Source: Peptoniphilus sp. ING2-D1G
Lineage (GTDB): Bacteria; Bacillota; Clostridia; Tissierellales; Peptoniphilaceae
DNA length: 64,000 nt
NCBI GenBank assembly: GCA_000952975.1
Contig: LM997412.1
Span: forward strand, 1,488,001 to 1,552,000
Direction: 5' to 3'
Part shown: in pieces, positions 37,967 to 47,729 of the stretch
Layout: each line of letters starts with the position of its first letter
How positions within the stretch are numbered: the first letter of the stretch is position 1
Made by a program: the position numbers and the translations under genes
The notes under the pieces: model-generated
The model's database searches: none
What the model saw: only the letters and a program-made list of their open reading frames with translations
Told to the model about the DNA's origin: nothing

Positions 37967-39512
37967 AGTGTCAAGTTTTTGTTGGTGAAGGAATCCCTTT
38001 AATTTATAGACTTTTTAAAAAGTCTGTGTTTAACCACTGTTTCAACCATTTACCTGAACTTTTGTTTAATATTTCTATGTTTGTTCCACCATAATTATTA
38101 TTATATGATGATTTCTTTGATTTTGATACTTTTTCGTCTAGTTTTATTATTCTTGTTTCCTTATGTTTTTCTTTTCTTTTTTTCAGGTAGTATTTTTCTA
38201 AGTCGCCTCCGTTGTCTTGATATACTCGCATTCTTGACATTTTGTCCATGCCTTCTTCGCTCCATCCTAATGGACGTGAGCTTAGTCTACTGGATAGTAT
38301 ATGACTTACTTGGCCTTCTGCACTTATTTTTATTTCTGGATTTTCTATTTTGTTTTTTATTCCTTCCCATTGATTTCTTAGGTATTTGTATGCGTTTGTT
38401 ATCTGAAGTGTAGTTTCTGTTGATTCTTCCATATTTTTAAGTGCTTCTTTATATTGATGGTGATTTGTTGTCTTTATTGCTTCTTCTAATTTTTCTATTT
38501 CTAAGATATCTCCTGTTTCTAATAGATATCTATCTGTTATTAGTTTTATATATTTTGATAGGTGGTAGCTGTCTATTATATATTTGCTTTTGGGTATTAT
38601 TTTTATTCCTGTTTTTATCCAGCTTGCTCCGTCTCCACCTATATAGATGGTTTTTACTTTGTCTATATCATAAGCCTGGTCCAGGTAGTCTAATACGTCA
38701 TACCATATTTCTTCGGGATCCATTGTTCCTGTAAAGCTTCTTTTTTTATTGTTTTTCTTCGTTTTTTTGATTCTTTTTCTTTTCCTTCATAGACGCTGAT
38801 TAGTTTAATTTCTTTATTGCCTTTTGTTTGGGTGGCTACGTGATCTTCGTCTGCTTCTATGTAGACTTCTTCTATTTCTTTTCTTTCTGGAATTTCTAGT
38901 TCTAGGTTGTCTATCTTTTCTGTTTCTTTTATTATATTTAGTACTGATTGTCTACTTATTTTGCCGTCTGTGAAGATGTTTACTGCTTCTTGGTAACTCA
39001 TTTTAGTTGAGTTTTTGTAAAGTTTTGATCTTAAGTTTGTTTCTATTCTTTGGCCTTTTTCTATATCTAAGAGATTGTCTAAAAGATAGATGTAGCTACC
39101 GTCTAATTTGTTTTTGTAGTAGGTTCTTTCATATTCTAGCTCCCCAAAACTACACAATATTTTTCTAGAAACTGCTCGTTTATGAATTGTATATTTTTCT
39201 CTTATTTCTGCTGATTCTCTTATTGTTTCTTCTAGTTCTTCTAATACATAATTTAGCATATTGCTTGTTACTTGTTTGCCTGTTATTGTTAGCTCTTCAA
39301 CTATATCAGAAAAATCATATTTGTTGTTTAAGCTATTTATTAGTACTTTTTCTAATTTTTTTGCAATATTTGTTGTTATTTGTTGTATAATGTTATTCAT
39401 AGGGACTCTCCTTTTGATGTTTTACTTGATGTATGTTTTGTTAAAAACAGTATAACACATTGGGGATTCCCTATTTTTTATTTTCTTTTTTTACCAACAA
39501 ATATTTTACACT
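37967..39512 (-). mobile_element. ISLre2-family insertion sequence
   Basis: Imperfect inverted ends match: AGTGTCAAGTTTTTGTTGGTGAA at the left (from 37967) and AGTGTAAAATATTTGTTGGTAA reading inward from 39512. The enclosed transposase is of ISLre2 type but frameshifted. No clear target-site duplication could be identified. Confidence 0.75.
38004..39400 (-). pseudogene. ISLre2-type (UPF0236) transposase, frameshifted
   Basis: Two frames together give about 470 residues, the normal length of this family. The first carries SFGELEYERTYYKNK, YIEADEDHVATQTKG and a lysine-rich stretch. The second starts at RSFTGTMDPEEIWYDVLDYL and carries IYIGGDGASWIKTG, IIDSYHLSKYIKL and GQVSHILSSRLSSRPLGW. The change is a -1 shift in ATA AAA AAA GAA near 38740. 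A single indel in the A run is the plain explanation; -1 slippage on A-AAA-AAG is an alternative. Confidence 0.85.
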
Positions 39513-39545
39513 AACATTTACTGCTTTAAAACTAGCAAAAAATAA

Positions 39546-39565
39546 CCTCAGAATCTAATCTGAGG
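39546..39565 (-). terminator. Terminator of rlmD copy 1
   Basis: CCTCAGA-TTAGAT-TCTGAGG followed by TTATTTTTT on the minus strand, just behind the stop codon of the truncated rlmD copy. Confidence 0.75.
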
Positions 39566-39574
39566 CATTATTTT

Positions 39575-40816
39575 TTAAATCATTCCAAAATACTCTAAAG
39601 CATCTTCTATTGCTTTTTCTTTTTCTTCTGGACAATTTGGTACTCTTTGATTTTTATTTTTGCTAGTATTGTAATTTTCTCTTTCTATTAGACCGTGTTT
39701 CCTTTTTACTTGTGCAATATATAGGCTTGAAACCTTTAACCCGTATTTATCTAACACATACTTTTTAATTTCTCCATAAGTTGCCTCTTTTGAAAAGTCA
39801 ATTTCTGATAATTCATCTTCCCCTATTTCTATATCTAAATGATGTTCTGTGTTTAGTTTGGACAATAAAGCTACCGTCTCCACGTGATAGGTTCTCGGAA
39901 ACTGGTCCAATATTTTAAGTTCTTTTATTTCATATCCTTTTTCTCTAAAGATTTTTAAGTCTCTTACGAGTGTTATGGGGTTACAGGATATGTATAGATA
40001 TTTTTCCACTGCGAATTCTATTATTTTGTCTATTGCTCTTGGGTTTATTCCTTCTCTTGGCGGATCTATTATCACTATGTCCGGTTTATATTCCAAGTTT
40101 TTGGTTTCTTCAAATACGTCTCCGCAGATGAATTCTACATTGGAAATTTCGTTTATTTTCGCATTTTCTCGTGCGGCGTTTACCGCTTCTTCAACTATTT
40201 CTATTCCCAAGGCGCTTTTTGCTCTTTGACCTACTATCTGTGTGATAGTGCCTGTGCCTGAGTACAGGTCTAAAAGATTCAGCTCTGCTATGTCTTCAAT
40301 CATGTCTTGTGTTAATTGATAAAGCCTTTTGGCTGAGTGGGTGTTTGTTTGAAAAAACGAATATAGAGAGATTTTAAATTCAAGTCCCGATATTTTTTCC
40401 GTCAAATAATCTCTTCCGTATATTATCTCTGTTTTTTCCGGAACTATTGCATCTGAAGGAGAGTCATTAAGGGTGTGAATTATTCCGACTATTTTTCCTT
40501 CTATGGGCAGGTGTTGCAATTTGCTGAAGTATTCTTTGTAGTCCGCTTCTTCCCATGTGGTGACCAGATTCACCAATACTTCTCCTTCTAAATTTCTTCT
40601 TAGCATCAGGTGTCTTAGGTTACCCGTGTGTCTGATTTTATGATAGGGTTTTAATTTTCCATCGAAATATCTTCTGGTGAAGTCCATTATTGTATTGAAG
40701 TCTTCATGGACTATATTGCAATATTTTGTATTTACCACTTCATAAAATCTGTTTCTCTTGTGCATGCCAAGGCTTAGGGGTCCGTCTTTATATTCATCGG
40801 AAAAGGTATATTCCAT
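39575..40816 (-). pseudogene. rlmD: RlmD/RumA copy 1: 5'-truncated, with element-type C-terminal tail
   Basis: This 413-residue frame starts in the middle of the enzyme (MEYTFSDEYKDGPLSLG), so the TRAM part and the Fe-S cysteines of the N-terminus are gone. The SAM domain is intact: DLYSGTGTITQ, IDPPREGINPRA and the catalytic Cys in YISCNPITLVRD. After HVETVALLSK it continues for about 100 residues (GEIKKYVLDKYGLKVSSLYIAQ; CPEEKEKAIEDALEYFGMI), a tail often seen where integrative elements have replaced the 3' end of rumA. Loss of the N-terminus makes activity unlikely. Confidence 0.85.
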
Positions 40817-40824
40817 TTTGTTTC
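39882..40824. repeat. 943-bp direct repeat, copy 1 (rlmD)
   Basis: This stretch aligns without gaps to 53923-54865, offset by 14,041 bp, with about ten mismatches found by eye. Both copies code the same part of rlmD in the same orientation. Sequence on both sides differs. Confidence 0.95.
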
Positions 40825-42429
40825 GATGCCCTTAATATCTCATGGTTTGTTAGATACAGCCGCCACAAATTCCAAAATGGTGGGCAATTTCCATACGTTT
40901 TCAAGATCTGACACAGAATATCTTTGGAACTTCGTCAGGTAAATTCAACCGTCCGCCCCACAAATCCACCCTTCAAACGGTATGTTTCCCCCTCTTTTTC
41001 CGCTATAGTTTTGTTTAGAAATTTTCCGTATGTAATGTTTCTGATAATATTCTTTACCTATTCACTTCCTGATAAAAGTATAATTCAAAATATTGTAAAA
41101 TGGTATTGGCGATATTTTGAAGAAGAAACTCTTACTCCTTACTTTAGGCATCTTAGACGGGTTCTGTTATGTTAAATATCTACGAACAGTAAGGAAGAAC
41201 TCCAATCCCCGTAGTAATTTTCACTCTATTAATAAAACTTAAGACAAAGAATATGTCATTCCTACTCCTTGAACGGCACCTTTATCAAAGGAAATAATCT
41301 ATTCAAGACCTATATGACTTCCAAGTTTGAGGAAGAAAACGATGAAGATTTTTATGAAAAAACCTATAACAACTTGATCTAGAACAACCTCATCATCTAT
41401 CAAACCACCAGCTATTTCCCTAACGTCATCACCTATCCTGGCGGCATGGTCAACGACATCGTCATGAAGGCTAGTGAATTCCGTACTTAAGTACAGTTTC
41501 ATCGATGCCAATCTGCCTACCTCCAAAATAGAAGAATTTACCTCGTATGAAATTAAGCTTTTCCATATAAAATTTAGCATAAATATTAATGACTTCTTTT
41601 GATTTTTGCAAAGTGGAAACTAATAAAATCCTACCATAATTCCATCATTTAAATTTTGTTAGTTCTTCTAATTTTAATTAAAGTTTATTCTTAAAATATT
41701 ATTTTAATACCAAACTCATTATATTAAATGATTTAAGATAATATGATTGTAACTTCCTAATTGACATTCTTTAGCAGAAATAATATAATTATATTATATA
41801 TACTGTATTAAAAAATTAAATCAGCTTGGTTTTTCATCCCTATATTCGTTTGTTCACTATCCTTTAGGCTGTTATTTAATTTACCTTACAAGTAAGTAAA
41901 TGGGATAAATATATGAACAGATATACTATCATCCAATGTATCAGCGGTACCTCTACTAACTTTTGATAATATCTGCTGTTTCATCACTGATGATTAATGT
42001 TGTATTGGATTACTTTTGGTCACTAATAAATTTCCTTTGCTATGGGTCTTGTATTGAACGTTATTTGGTTCCTATGAGCTAGCAAGTATACCTTCTCCAA
42101 AGACTTTGTTTGAGAGAGGTATTATGAACTACGATTGTACAACAGTGTAGTGTTACAACCGGTTTGTTCTTAAACAGCTTGAACCCTGACGCAAAATCAA
42201 AAAGCATGGAATATACTGGTATTACTGACCCTCTCAATAGGCCGATTGCCATCACTTTGCACGTGGTCCCGCTGCTATTCCTATCCACGGGCTGTATTTA
42301 TCTGCTTAGCCCTTGCTATATGAGTAGCTACATAGCCCTGACAATAGTCTATTTAGATGCAAAATGGTGGATTTTGAATAAAATGCAAGAAAAATAGAAA
42401 AAATAATACAAATAATTTAAGGAGGCAAT
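40825..42429. other. Non-coding/decayed region between rlmD copy 1 and dehydrogenase
   Basis: About 1.6 kb without an intact gene. It contains a polysaccharide deacetylase remnant (41272-41500). The rest is AT-rich, with short frames lacking start signals. The last 100 bp hold the promoter and the AAGGAGG site of the dehydrogenase gene. Confidence 0.5.
41272..41500 (+). pseudogene. Polysaccharide deacetylase remnant
   Basis: The plus-strand translation reads MTSKFEEENDEDFYEKTYNN, a stop, then NNLIIYQTTSYFPNVITYPG and GMVNDIVMKASEF. It matches the C-terminal half of the intact deacetylase at 55.3 kb (KLEDETDEEYFQKIKNDLI, SLFPSAIAYPGAMVNDAV). As there, it lies beside an rlmD copy on the opposite strand. 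It is heavily decayed. Confidence 0.7.
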
Positions 42430-43515
42430 ATGGCTTACGATATTATTCATTTTGAAGCTTTAGGAAAAGAAGCGTTATATCTAAAGAAAGTAACAGAGCA
42501 ATATATTCAAGAAGGGAAATTGCCTAAGGGACTTGAAACGTCAATTACCCCTTTGACATTACAAGACTATCTGAAAGAAAACAATATGACCTCAGATAAT
42601 TTACCACAAATCATTACAACGAAAACTCATTCTGTTCTTCCTGAAAAATATGTAAATGAAGGCATTAAAAAAAGCGTCATTACCAGAAGTGCTGGTTATG
42701 ACCACTTTGAAAATTTACAAAAAAAAATCAACTTGACAAGCTTAAGAGAGTACTGCGTAGATGCAGTATCTCAAACTGCAGTAAAGTTTTTATACTGCGT
42801 TTGCGGATATTTAAATGAATATACTACAAACACCAAGACTTTTGAAAGAAACAAAAACCAGTCCTTTAAGGAATTAAACAGTGATGTGGTAGCAACCATC
42901 TTCGGTGTTGGAAAAATTGGAAGCCAAGTGTATAAAAATTTTAGTAATAATGGATTAAAGGTACAAGCAGTAGATGTAAGAGAAGATGAATTAAAAGATG
43001 ACTCTACCTATGCAGATTTTATTTTTGTAAGCAAGGAAGAAGCCATTAAAAACAGTGACATTCTTGTAAATGTCATGAATTTGACTAAAAATCCTAATAG
43101 TAGATTTTATAACGAAGGTTACTTCACCAAAGAATACCTTCTACAAGCGATGAAACCGCTATATTTTATAAACGTAACCCGCGGAGAAATAGCACCTGAA
43201 TCTATCATCTTGAAACTCTTAAAAAATAAAAAGATATTAGGTTTTGCAACGGACGTATTCTCTCACGAAGCACACCTGACGGAATGTCTGAAAAACGGCA
43301 CCTGTGAGGAAAGTGACGATAAAGACATTCGAGCGGCTAAGATTTTAATCGACCATGCTTTAAATCGAGATTCCAATGTATATGTGCAACCGCATCAAGG
43401 CTTTAATTCGGATTTGGCTGCAAAATCAAAGGCAGTAGAGGCTATTAATCATGTAGAATACTGGTTTAATAATGGTAAAAAAGGCTTTAAAGAACAATTA
43501 CCATATTATAAATAA
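42430..43515 (+). CDS. D-isomer-specific 2-hydroxyacid dehydrogenase
   Basis: The 361-residue protein has the NAD-binding glycine motif IFGVGKIGSQVY at its centre, followed by VDVRE (Asp favouring NAD). Catalytic residues are Arg in NVTRGEIAPE and His in VQPHQGFNSD, with the acidic partner in ATDVFSHEAHL. The N-terminal catalytic lobe is somewhat unusual and rich in Lys/Glu. Such enzymes interconvert D-2-hydroxyacids and 2-oxoacids. AAGGAGG precedes the ATG and a terminator follows. It is set apart from the TRAP genes by 1.1 kb, so any link is inference. Confidence 0.88.
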   Translation: MAYDIIHFEALGKEALYLKKVTEQYIQEGKLPKGLETSITPLTLQDYLKENNMTSDNLPQIITTKTHSVLPEKYVNEGIKKSVITRSAGYDHFENLQKKINLTSLREYCVDAVSQTAVKFLYCVCGYLNEYTTNTKTFERNKNQSFKELNSDVVATIFGVGKIGSQVYKNFSNNGLKVQAVDVREDELKDDSTYADFIFVSKEEAIKNSDILVNVMNLTKNPNSRFYNEGYFTKEYLLQAMKPLYFINVTRGEIAPESIILKLLKNKKILGFATDVFSHEAHLTECLKNGTCEESDDKDIRAAKILIDHALNRDSNVYVQPHQGFNSDLAAKSKAVEAINHVEYWFNNGKKGFKEQLPYYK

Positions 43516-43541
43516 TTAAAATAACTCTATGTATCAAATAC

Positions 43542-43570
43542 AAAAAGCCCTACAAATTGTAGGACTTTTT
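43542..43570 (+). terminator. Terminator of dehydrogenase gene
   Basis: AAAAAGCCCTA...TAGGACTTTTT pairs around a small loop and ends in T residues, about 27 nt behind the stop codon. Confidence 0.75.
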
Positions 43571-44651
43571 GTATTTGACCGCCCAAACTAACTATAAATC
43601 GTTCGCTTTAGCGATGGCACTCAAGATTCACTTTATGATAAATAATGCTGAGATGCTACAAAGATAAATGCAATAGCACATATATAAAAGTTTTTACAGT
43701 ATTTTTATTTTTTGATCTTTTTCAATCGTTTATCTTAGTTATATTGTTGGCTTTTATGGCGAAATGTTTTATAAATTCTAAATATTTTTTCTTTTCTTTA
43801 CTGAAATTTTGATTTAGTTCTCTATATATGTTATTTTGAAATCGGCATCGAGTGGTTTCAATTTTTCTTAAACATATTCTTAAGTTTTTCGATTGATATA
43901 TTTACAATAATTTTTTCTATAATTAGGCTTGAGCAACTTATAGATAGTTCTCATTTAAAAAGTTGGTTAGATTACTAACATTTTAGCATATGATATTTTT
44001 ATCTATCAGCTTTATGTTGCAACCATAATAATTCTAGATTTTAGATTTATAAACTTGTTTACTTTATATAGCAAAAATTAAAAATTAAAGTAAGTTGTTC
44101 TTTTAGTATTCTTATCTAAAAAATTTAAAAACATTTATTTTAATAAATAATATCAACACCTATAATAAAAACAATCTTAAATTTATCGTTTTTTGCAAAG
44201 TTAGTAACAAGCATTAACATATAAATGTTTAGAAATTGGAGCTTCGTGATTTAAAATTGTATATAGCGAAAATCTCCCTAATAAAAATAGTTTCAAAGTA
44301 ACAAAAACAAGTGATTATACATCAGCACAAATGCTTATTCCTTAACCAAACTTCAAATCAAGCTAATTTTCTAGCATTATCAATTTTGCAGATTATTTTT
44401 TGTAATAAAACTCAATTAAAATATATCTTCACCTCTACTAATGAATCATTAAATCAAAGAAACTAATACACTACAACTTACAGTGGGTTAACTCCATATT
44501 ATGAAATATTCATGTATGGTAATAACAATATAAATTCAAAACCACTCAAGGGAAAAGACTAATCTTTTTATCCCTTGAGTGTTAAGTAAAACTTTACTTT
44601 CGTAAATTAAAAGTAAAAAATTTATATTTGGAATTTCGCAAAATTTTCCTA
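43571..44651. other. Long intergenic region with transposase-like remnant
   Basis: About 1.1 kb of very AT-rich sequence. On the minus strand at about 43720-43870 a decayed frame reads NNIYRELNQNFSKEKKKYLEF and IKHFAIKANNITKIND, resembling the HTH part of IS30-like transposases (STIxRELxxN). A related stretch lies near 48600-48720. Otherwise nothing is recognised. Confidence 0.4.
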
Positions 44652-45941
44652 TTATAATGACGAGCCATAAACCAGAATAGGTAAAAAAGTAGAAATTTTA
44701 GGTATATACGTTATTAAAATAAGAATAATTAAAAAACCTAATAATTGTGGTAATGAATATTTCACAACGTCTGTAATTTTAGTTTTACCTACAGAGCATG
44801 CACAAAACAAATTTAATCCTATAGGAGGGGTTATGTTTCCAATTGCTAAGTTGACTATAAAAACAACACCTAGTGCGGTTAAATCATAACCTAGAGTTTT
44901 TGCTACCGGAACAAATATTGGACAAAATAAATAAATAGCAGATGTACTATCAACGAAACAGCCTGCAATCAATAACACAATATTAACAATAATTAAAAAT
45001 TTAAATTGATTTCCAGCTATATTAAGAAGAGAATTAGAAATCATTTGAGTAATCCCACTAACAGAGCAAAACCATGCAAATAATGATGCTCCTGCAATTA
45101 CAAGCATAATGTTTCCCGCAGATATTACAGAAGTCCTAAATAATTCATACAAAGTTTTTATGGTTAACGTTTTATAAATGAAAAAACCAACAATTAAACC
45201 ATATACGCAAGAAACAGCAGCAGCTTCCGTTGGAGAAAATATACCTGAGTATATGCCACCTAATATTATAACAGGCATCATAATCGCTGGAATAGCTTGT
45301 ACAAATGCCTGTTTTCTTTCCTCAGAACCTGCTTTTTCTCTTAAGACTATATTCCAATCTTTTGTTTGCCATTTTGCAGTAAAAATTAACACTAACCCTA
45401 ACAATAATCCAGGAATAAACCCTGCCATAAATAATTTCGTAATTGAAACACTTGTTACTAACCCATACATTACAAACGGAATACTAGGAGGAATTACAGT
45501 TCCAATAGATCCGCCTGTTGCCATTAAAGCTGATGGAAAATTTCTACCGTAGCCATTTCTCTCCATTGCAGGGATCAATATACTTCCTAATGCAGCTACG
45601 CATGCAGGTCCAGATCCAGATATTGCAGCGAAAAAAAGCGATGCAATGACAGTAGCATATATTAGCCCACCTTTCTTATGTCCAACTAAAGAATTTACAA
45701 AACGAATTAATCTTGATGATATTCCAGACTTATCCATAATATTTCCAGATAGAATAAAAAAAGGTACTGCTAATAACACAAATTTGGCGATCCCAGAATA
45801 AACTTGTGTCGGAAGAATTGATAAATCATAACCAAAAAAGTACATACATAGAAAACTTGAAATGCCTAATGCTACTGCTATGGGTATATTTAAAAATGCT
45901 AAAATAAAAAAACTTATAAATAATAAAGATACTATTTCCAC
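44652..45941 (-). CDS. dctM: TRAP transporter large permease (DctM-like)
   Basis: The 429-residue protein is hydrophobic throughout, with about 12 membrane helices. Typical TRAP-T large-subunit segments are seen: LLAVPFFILSGNIMDKSGIS, ISGSGPACVAALGSILIPAM, GTVIPPSIPFVMYG, and FIVNLAIGNITPPIGLNLF near the end. It forms the Na+-coupled channel through which a carboxylate bound by DctP enters. It lies 20 bp behind dctQ in one operon. Confidence 0.93.
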   Translation of the reverse strand: MEIVSLLFISFFILAFLNIPIAVALGISSFLCMYFFGYDLSILPTQVYSGIAKFVLLAVPFFILSGNIMDKSGISSRLIRFVNSLVGHKKGGLIYATVIASLFFAAISGSGPACVAALGSILIPAMERNGYGRNFPSALMATGGSIGTVIPPSIPFVMYGLVTSVSITKLFMAGFIPGLLLGLVLIFTAKWQTKDWNIVLREKAGSEERKQAFVQAIPAIMMPVIILGGIYSGIFSPTEAAAVSCVYGLIVGFFIYKTLTIKTLYELFRTSVISAGNIMLVIAGASLFAWFCSVSGITQMISNSLLNIAGNQFKFLIIVNIVLLIAGCFVDSTSAIYLFCPIFVPVAKTLGYDLTALGVVFIVNLAIGNITPPIGLNLFCACSVGKTKITDVVKYSLPQLLGFLIILILITYIPKISTFLPILVYGSSL

Positions 45942-45961
45942 TTATTATCACCTCCATAAAA

Positions 45962-46453
45962 TTAATTATTAGTATTTACAAAATCTTCGTCTATAATATT
46001 CAAGATATAAACTATTGAACAAAGAATCAAAGCCATACCACCGATGGGTATAAAAGAACCAAATACTGCTTCTGGCCATTGTAGTGCTGCCGTTTTCATT
46101 TCAAGTCGAATTTCACTTTGTACCATTTGAATTCCATATTTTAATAGCAGAAAACCAAAAAAAGAAGTACAAATTCCAGAAATAATTTTAAAATATCGCC
46201 TGATTTTCAGTGGCAAATTATCAGTTATTATTGAAATTCCTAAAGCATCTCCTTCTTTGACAGCAAGAGCAGCTCCTAATAAAGATACTAAAATAAAAAG
46301 CCCACAGGTTAACTCTTCAGTAAAAGCCCATGCTACAGGTAAAACGAAACGACTTAAAACACTACCAAATGTTACGGTCAACATTACCGCCAAGCCAATT
46401 ATTCCAACAGTTGAAAATAATATGTCTGTAATGAATTTTAAAATTTTCTTCAT
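45962..46453 (-). CDS. dctQ: TRAP transporter small permease (DctQ-like)
   Basis: The 163-residue protein has four predicted membrane helices (DILFSTVGIIGLAVMLTVTF; ELTCGLFILVSLLGAALAV; ISGICTSFFGFLLLKYG; IPIGGMALILCSIVYI). LPVAWAFTEELTCGLFI matches the conserved W..E..R/T region of DctQ proteins. It is needed with DctM for transport. It lies between dctM and dctP, separated from dctP by 190 bp. Confidence 0.9.
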   Translation of the reverse strand: MKKILKFITDILFSTVGIIGLAVMLTVTFGSVLSRFVLPVAWAFTEELTCGLFILVSLLGAALAVKEGDALGISIITDNLPLKIRRYFKIISGICTSFFGFLLLKYGIQMVQSEIRLEMKTAALQWPEAVFGSFIPIGGMALILCSIVYILNIIDEDFVNTNN

Positions 46454-46644
46454 AAATATTTAAACACCTCTTTTAATAACTAGAAAATACTCATAATCTA
46501 TTTATCAGTAAACTAGTTAATTCATAGCCAATCGAATACTTGTTAAAACAGGGGCACACGGCAACACGCTGCCTATTATTCGCCCCCGTACAAAAATCAT
46601 TTTTCTTAAAATCATTAAGAACTAATTATAGTATCTATCTGTGA

Positions 46645-47688
46645 TTACTGTCTAAAAAGTTCAAGATATTCTTTGCCAACTTTTTTTTCATAATCTGCAA
46701 TTACTGATTCCATTGCTTTTTCAAATTTTGCTAAATCCTCATCACTCATAGGATTAATTGTACAACCGAACTCATTTACTAATCTCTCTTTTGCCTCTTT
46801 ATTTGCAGTTTGATATTGTTCAATTTCCCATTCTCTACATTCTTGAAACACTTCATCAAAGACTTGTTGAAGATCATCCGGAAGAGAATTATAAAAATCA
46901 GCGTTAACTGTTACGACCCCTGGATCCATTACCCAATTACAATCATAAAAATTCTTACAAACCTCATAAACAGTATTTTCTATCATAACTTGATAAGGTG
47001 CTTCCATCCCATCTACTGTGCCTTGCTGTAATCCCGTATACATTTCTGACCAGTTCATAGCCATAGGATTACTACCGAAAGCTTTGAGTCCGTTCAAATG
47101 CAGTTCAACAGAAGCTACTCTTATTTTTTTCCCAGACATATCTTCATAGCTTTTGATGGGTGTATTACTTGCAATTGGTCTAGGTCCATACTCAACTAGA
47201 CCAGCTAAATGTAGTCCCTTGCTATTTAATACTTCTTCATAAGCTTTATATCCTTCCGAACCATTAAGATCTCTTAATATTTGATCTGTTGAATCATAAA
47301 AAAATGGCATTGCCCATACACCCAACTTATCATCCATTACTTGCCATAACATAGAAGATCGACAGTCTACCTGAACAACATTATTAATTACATTTTCAAG
47401 ACCCTTTTGTTGATTTCCTCCCGCAAGTTGAGCATTAGCATATACTTCCATGTTGATTCGACCATCTGATTTTTCATTTAATTTTTCAGCCATCATCTCA
47501 CCCATTTTATACCAATATGATGCCTCATTCAACACGCATTCATATTTAATATTATAAACTTCTTTACCATCATCTGCAGTCTTAGGGGAAGATGATGTTG
47601 TTTCAGTATTTTTCCCACATCCAGTCGTTGTAATAGCGACGAAAGTTAGCATAAGTACAATTAAAAATAATTTGTTTTTCAATTTCAT
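46645..47688 (-). CDS. dctP: TRAP transporter substrate-binding lipoprotein (DctP-like)
   Basis: About 347 residues from ATG 47688 with GGAGGT upstream. The N-terminus is a lipoprotein signal (FLIVLMLTFVAITTTGCGKN, lipobox TTGC), so the protein is tethered outside. DctP motifs include AGGNQQKGLENV, MPFFYDSTDQIL, GKKIRVASVELHLNG, AMNWSEMYTGLQQGTVDGME and FYDCNWVMDPG. The Arg in KIRV would bind a substrate carboxylate. A LacI-type operator lies about 30 bp upstream. The substrate is probably a sugar acid or related hydroxyacid, judging only from nearby genes. Confidence 0.93.
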   Translation of the reverse strand: MKLKNKLFLIVLMLTFVAITTTGCGKNTETTSSSPKTADDGKEVYNIKYECVLNEASYWYKMGEMMAEKLNEKSDGRINMEVYANAQLAGGNQQKGLENVINNVVQVDCRSSMLWQVMDDKLGVWAMPFFYDSTDQILRDLNGSEGYKAYEEVLNSKGLHLAGLVEYGPRPIASNTPIKSYEDMSGKKIRVASVELHLNGLKAFGSNPMAMNWSEMYTGLQQGTVDGMEAPYQVMIENTVYEVCKNFYDCNWVMDPGVVTVNADFYNSLPDDLQQVFDEVFQECREWEIEQYQTANKEAKERLVNEFGCTINPMSDEDLAKFEKAMESVIADYEKKVGKEYLELFRQ

Positions 47689-47715
47689 TTTAAATACCTC
47701 CAATTATATTTTGAT

Positions 47716-47729
47716 AGTAAACGTTTACT
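47716..47729. promoter_or_regulatory. LacI/CcpA-type operator upstream of dctP
   Basis: AGTAAACGTTTACT is a perfect 14-bp palindrome with the central CG typical of LacI-family sites. It lies 28 bp upstream of the dctP start. No LacI-family gene is in the window. Confidence 0.75.

Noticed and set aside
38081..38734. Very hydrophobic plus-strand frames opposite the ISLre2 transposase
   Set aside because: They are antisense to a Lys/Glu-rich coding region, which automatically gives Leu/Phe-rich translation.
41299..41580. 93-residue minus-strand frame
   Set aside because: It is antisense to the deacetylase remnant, which has the recognisable similarity.
42079..42397. Overlapping short frames on both strands before the dehydrogenase
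   Set aside because: Neither has a ribosome binding site or recognisable motif.
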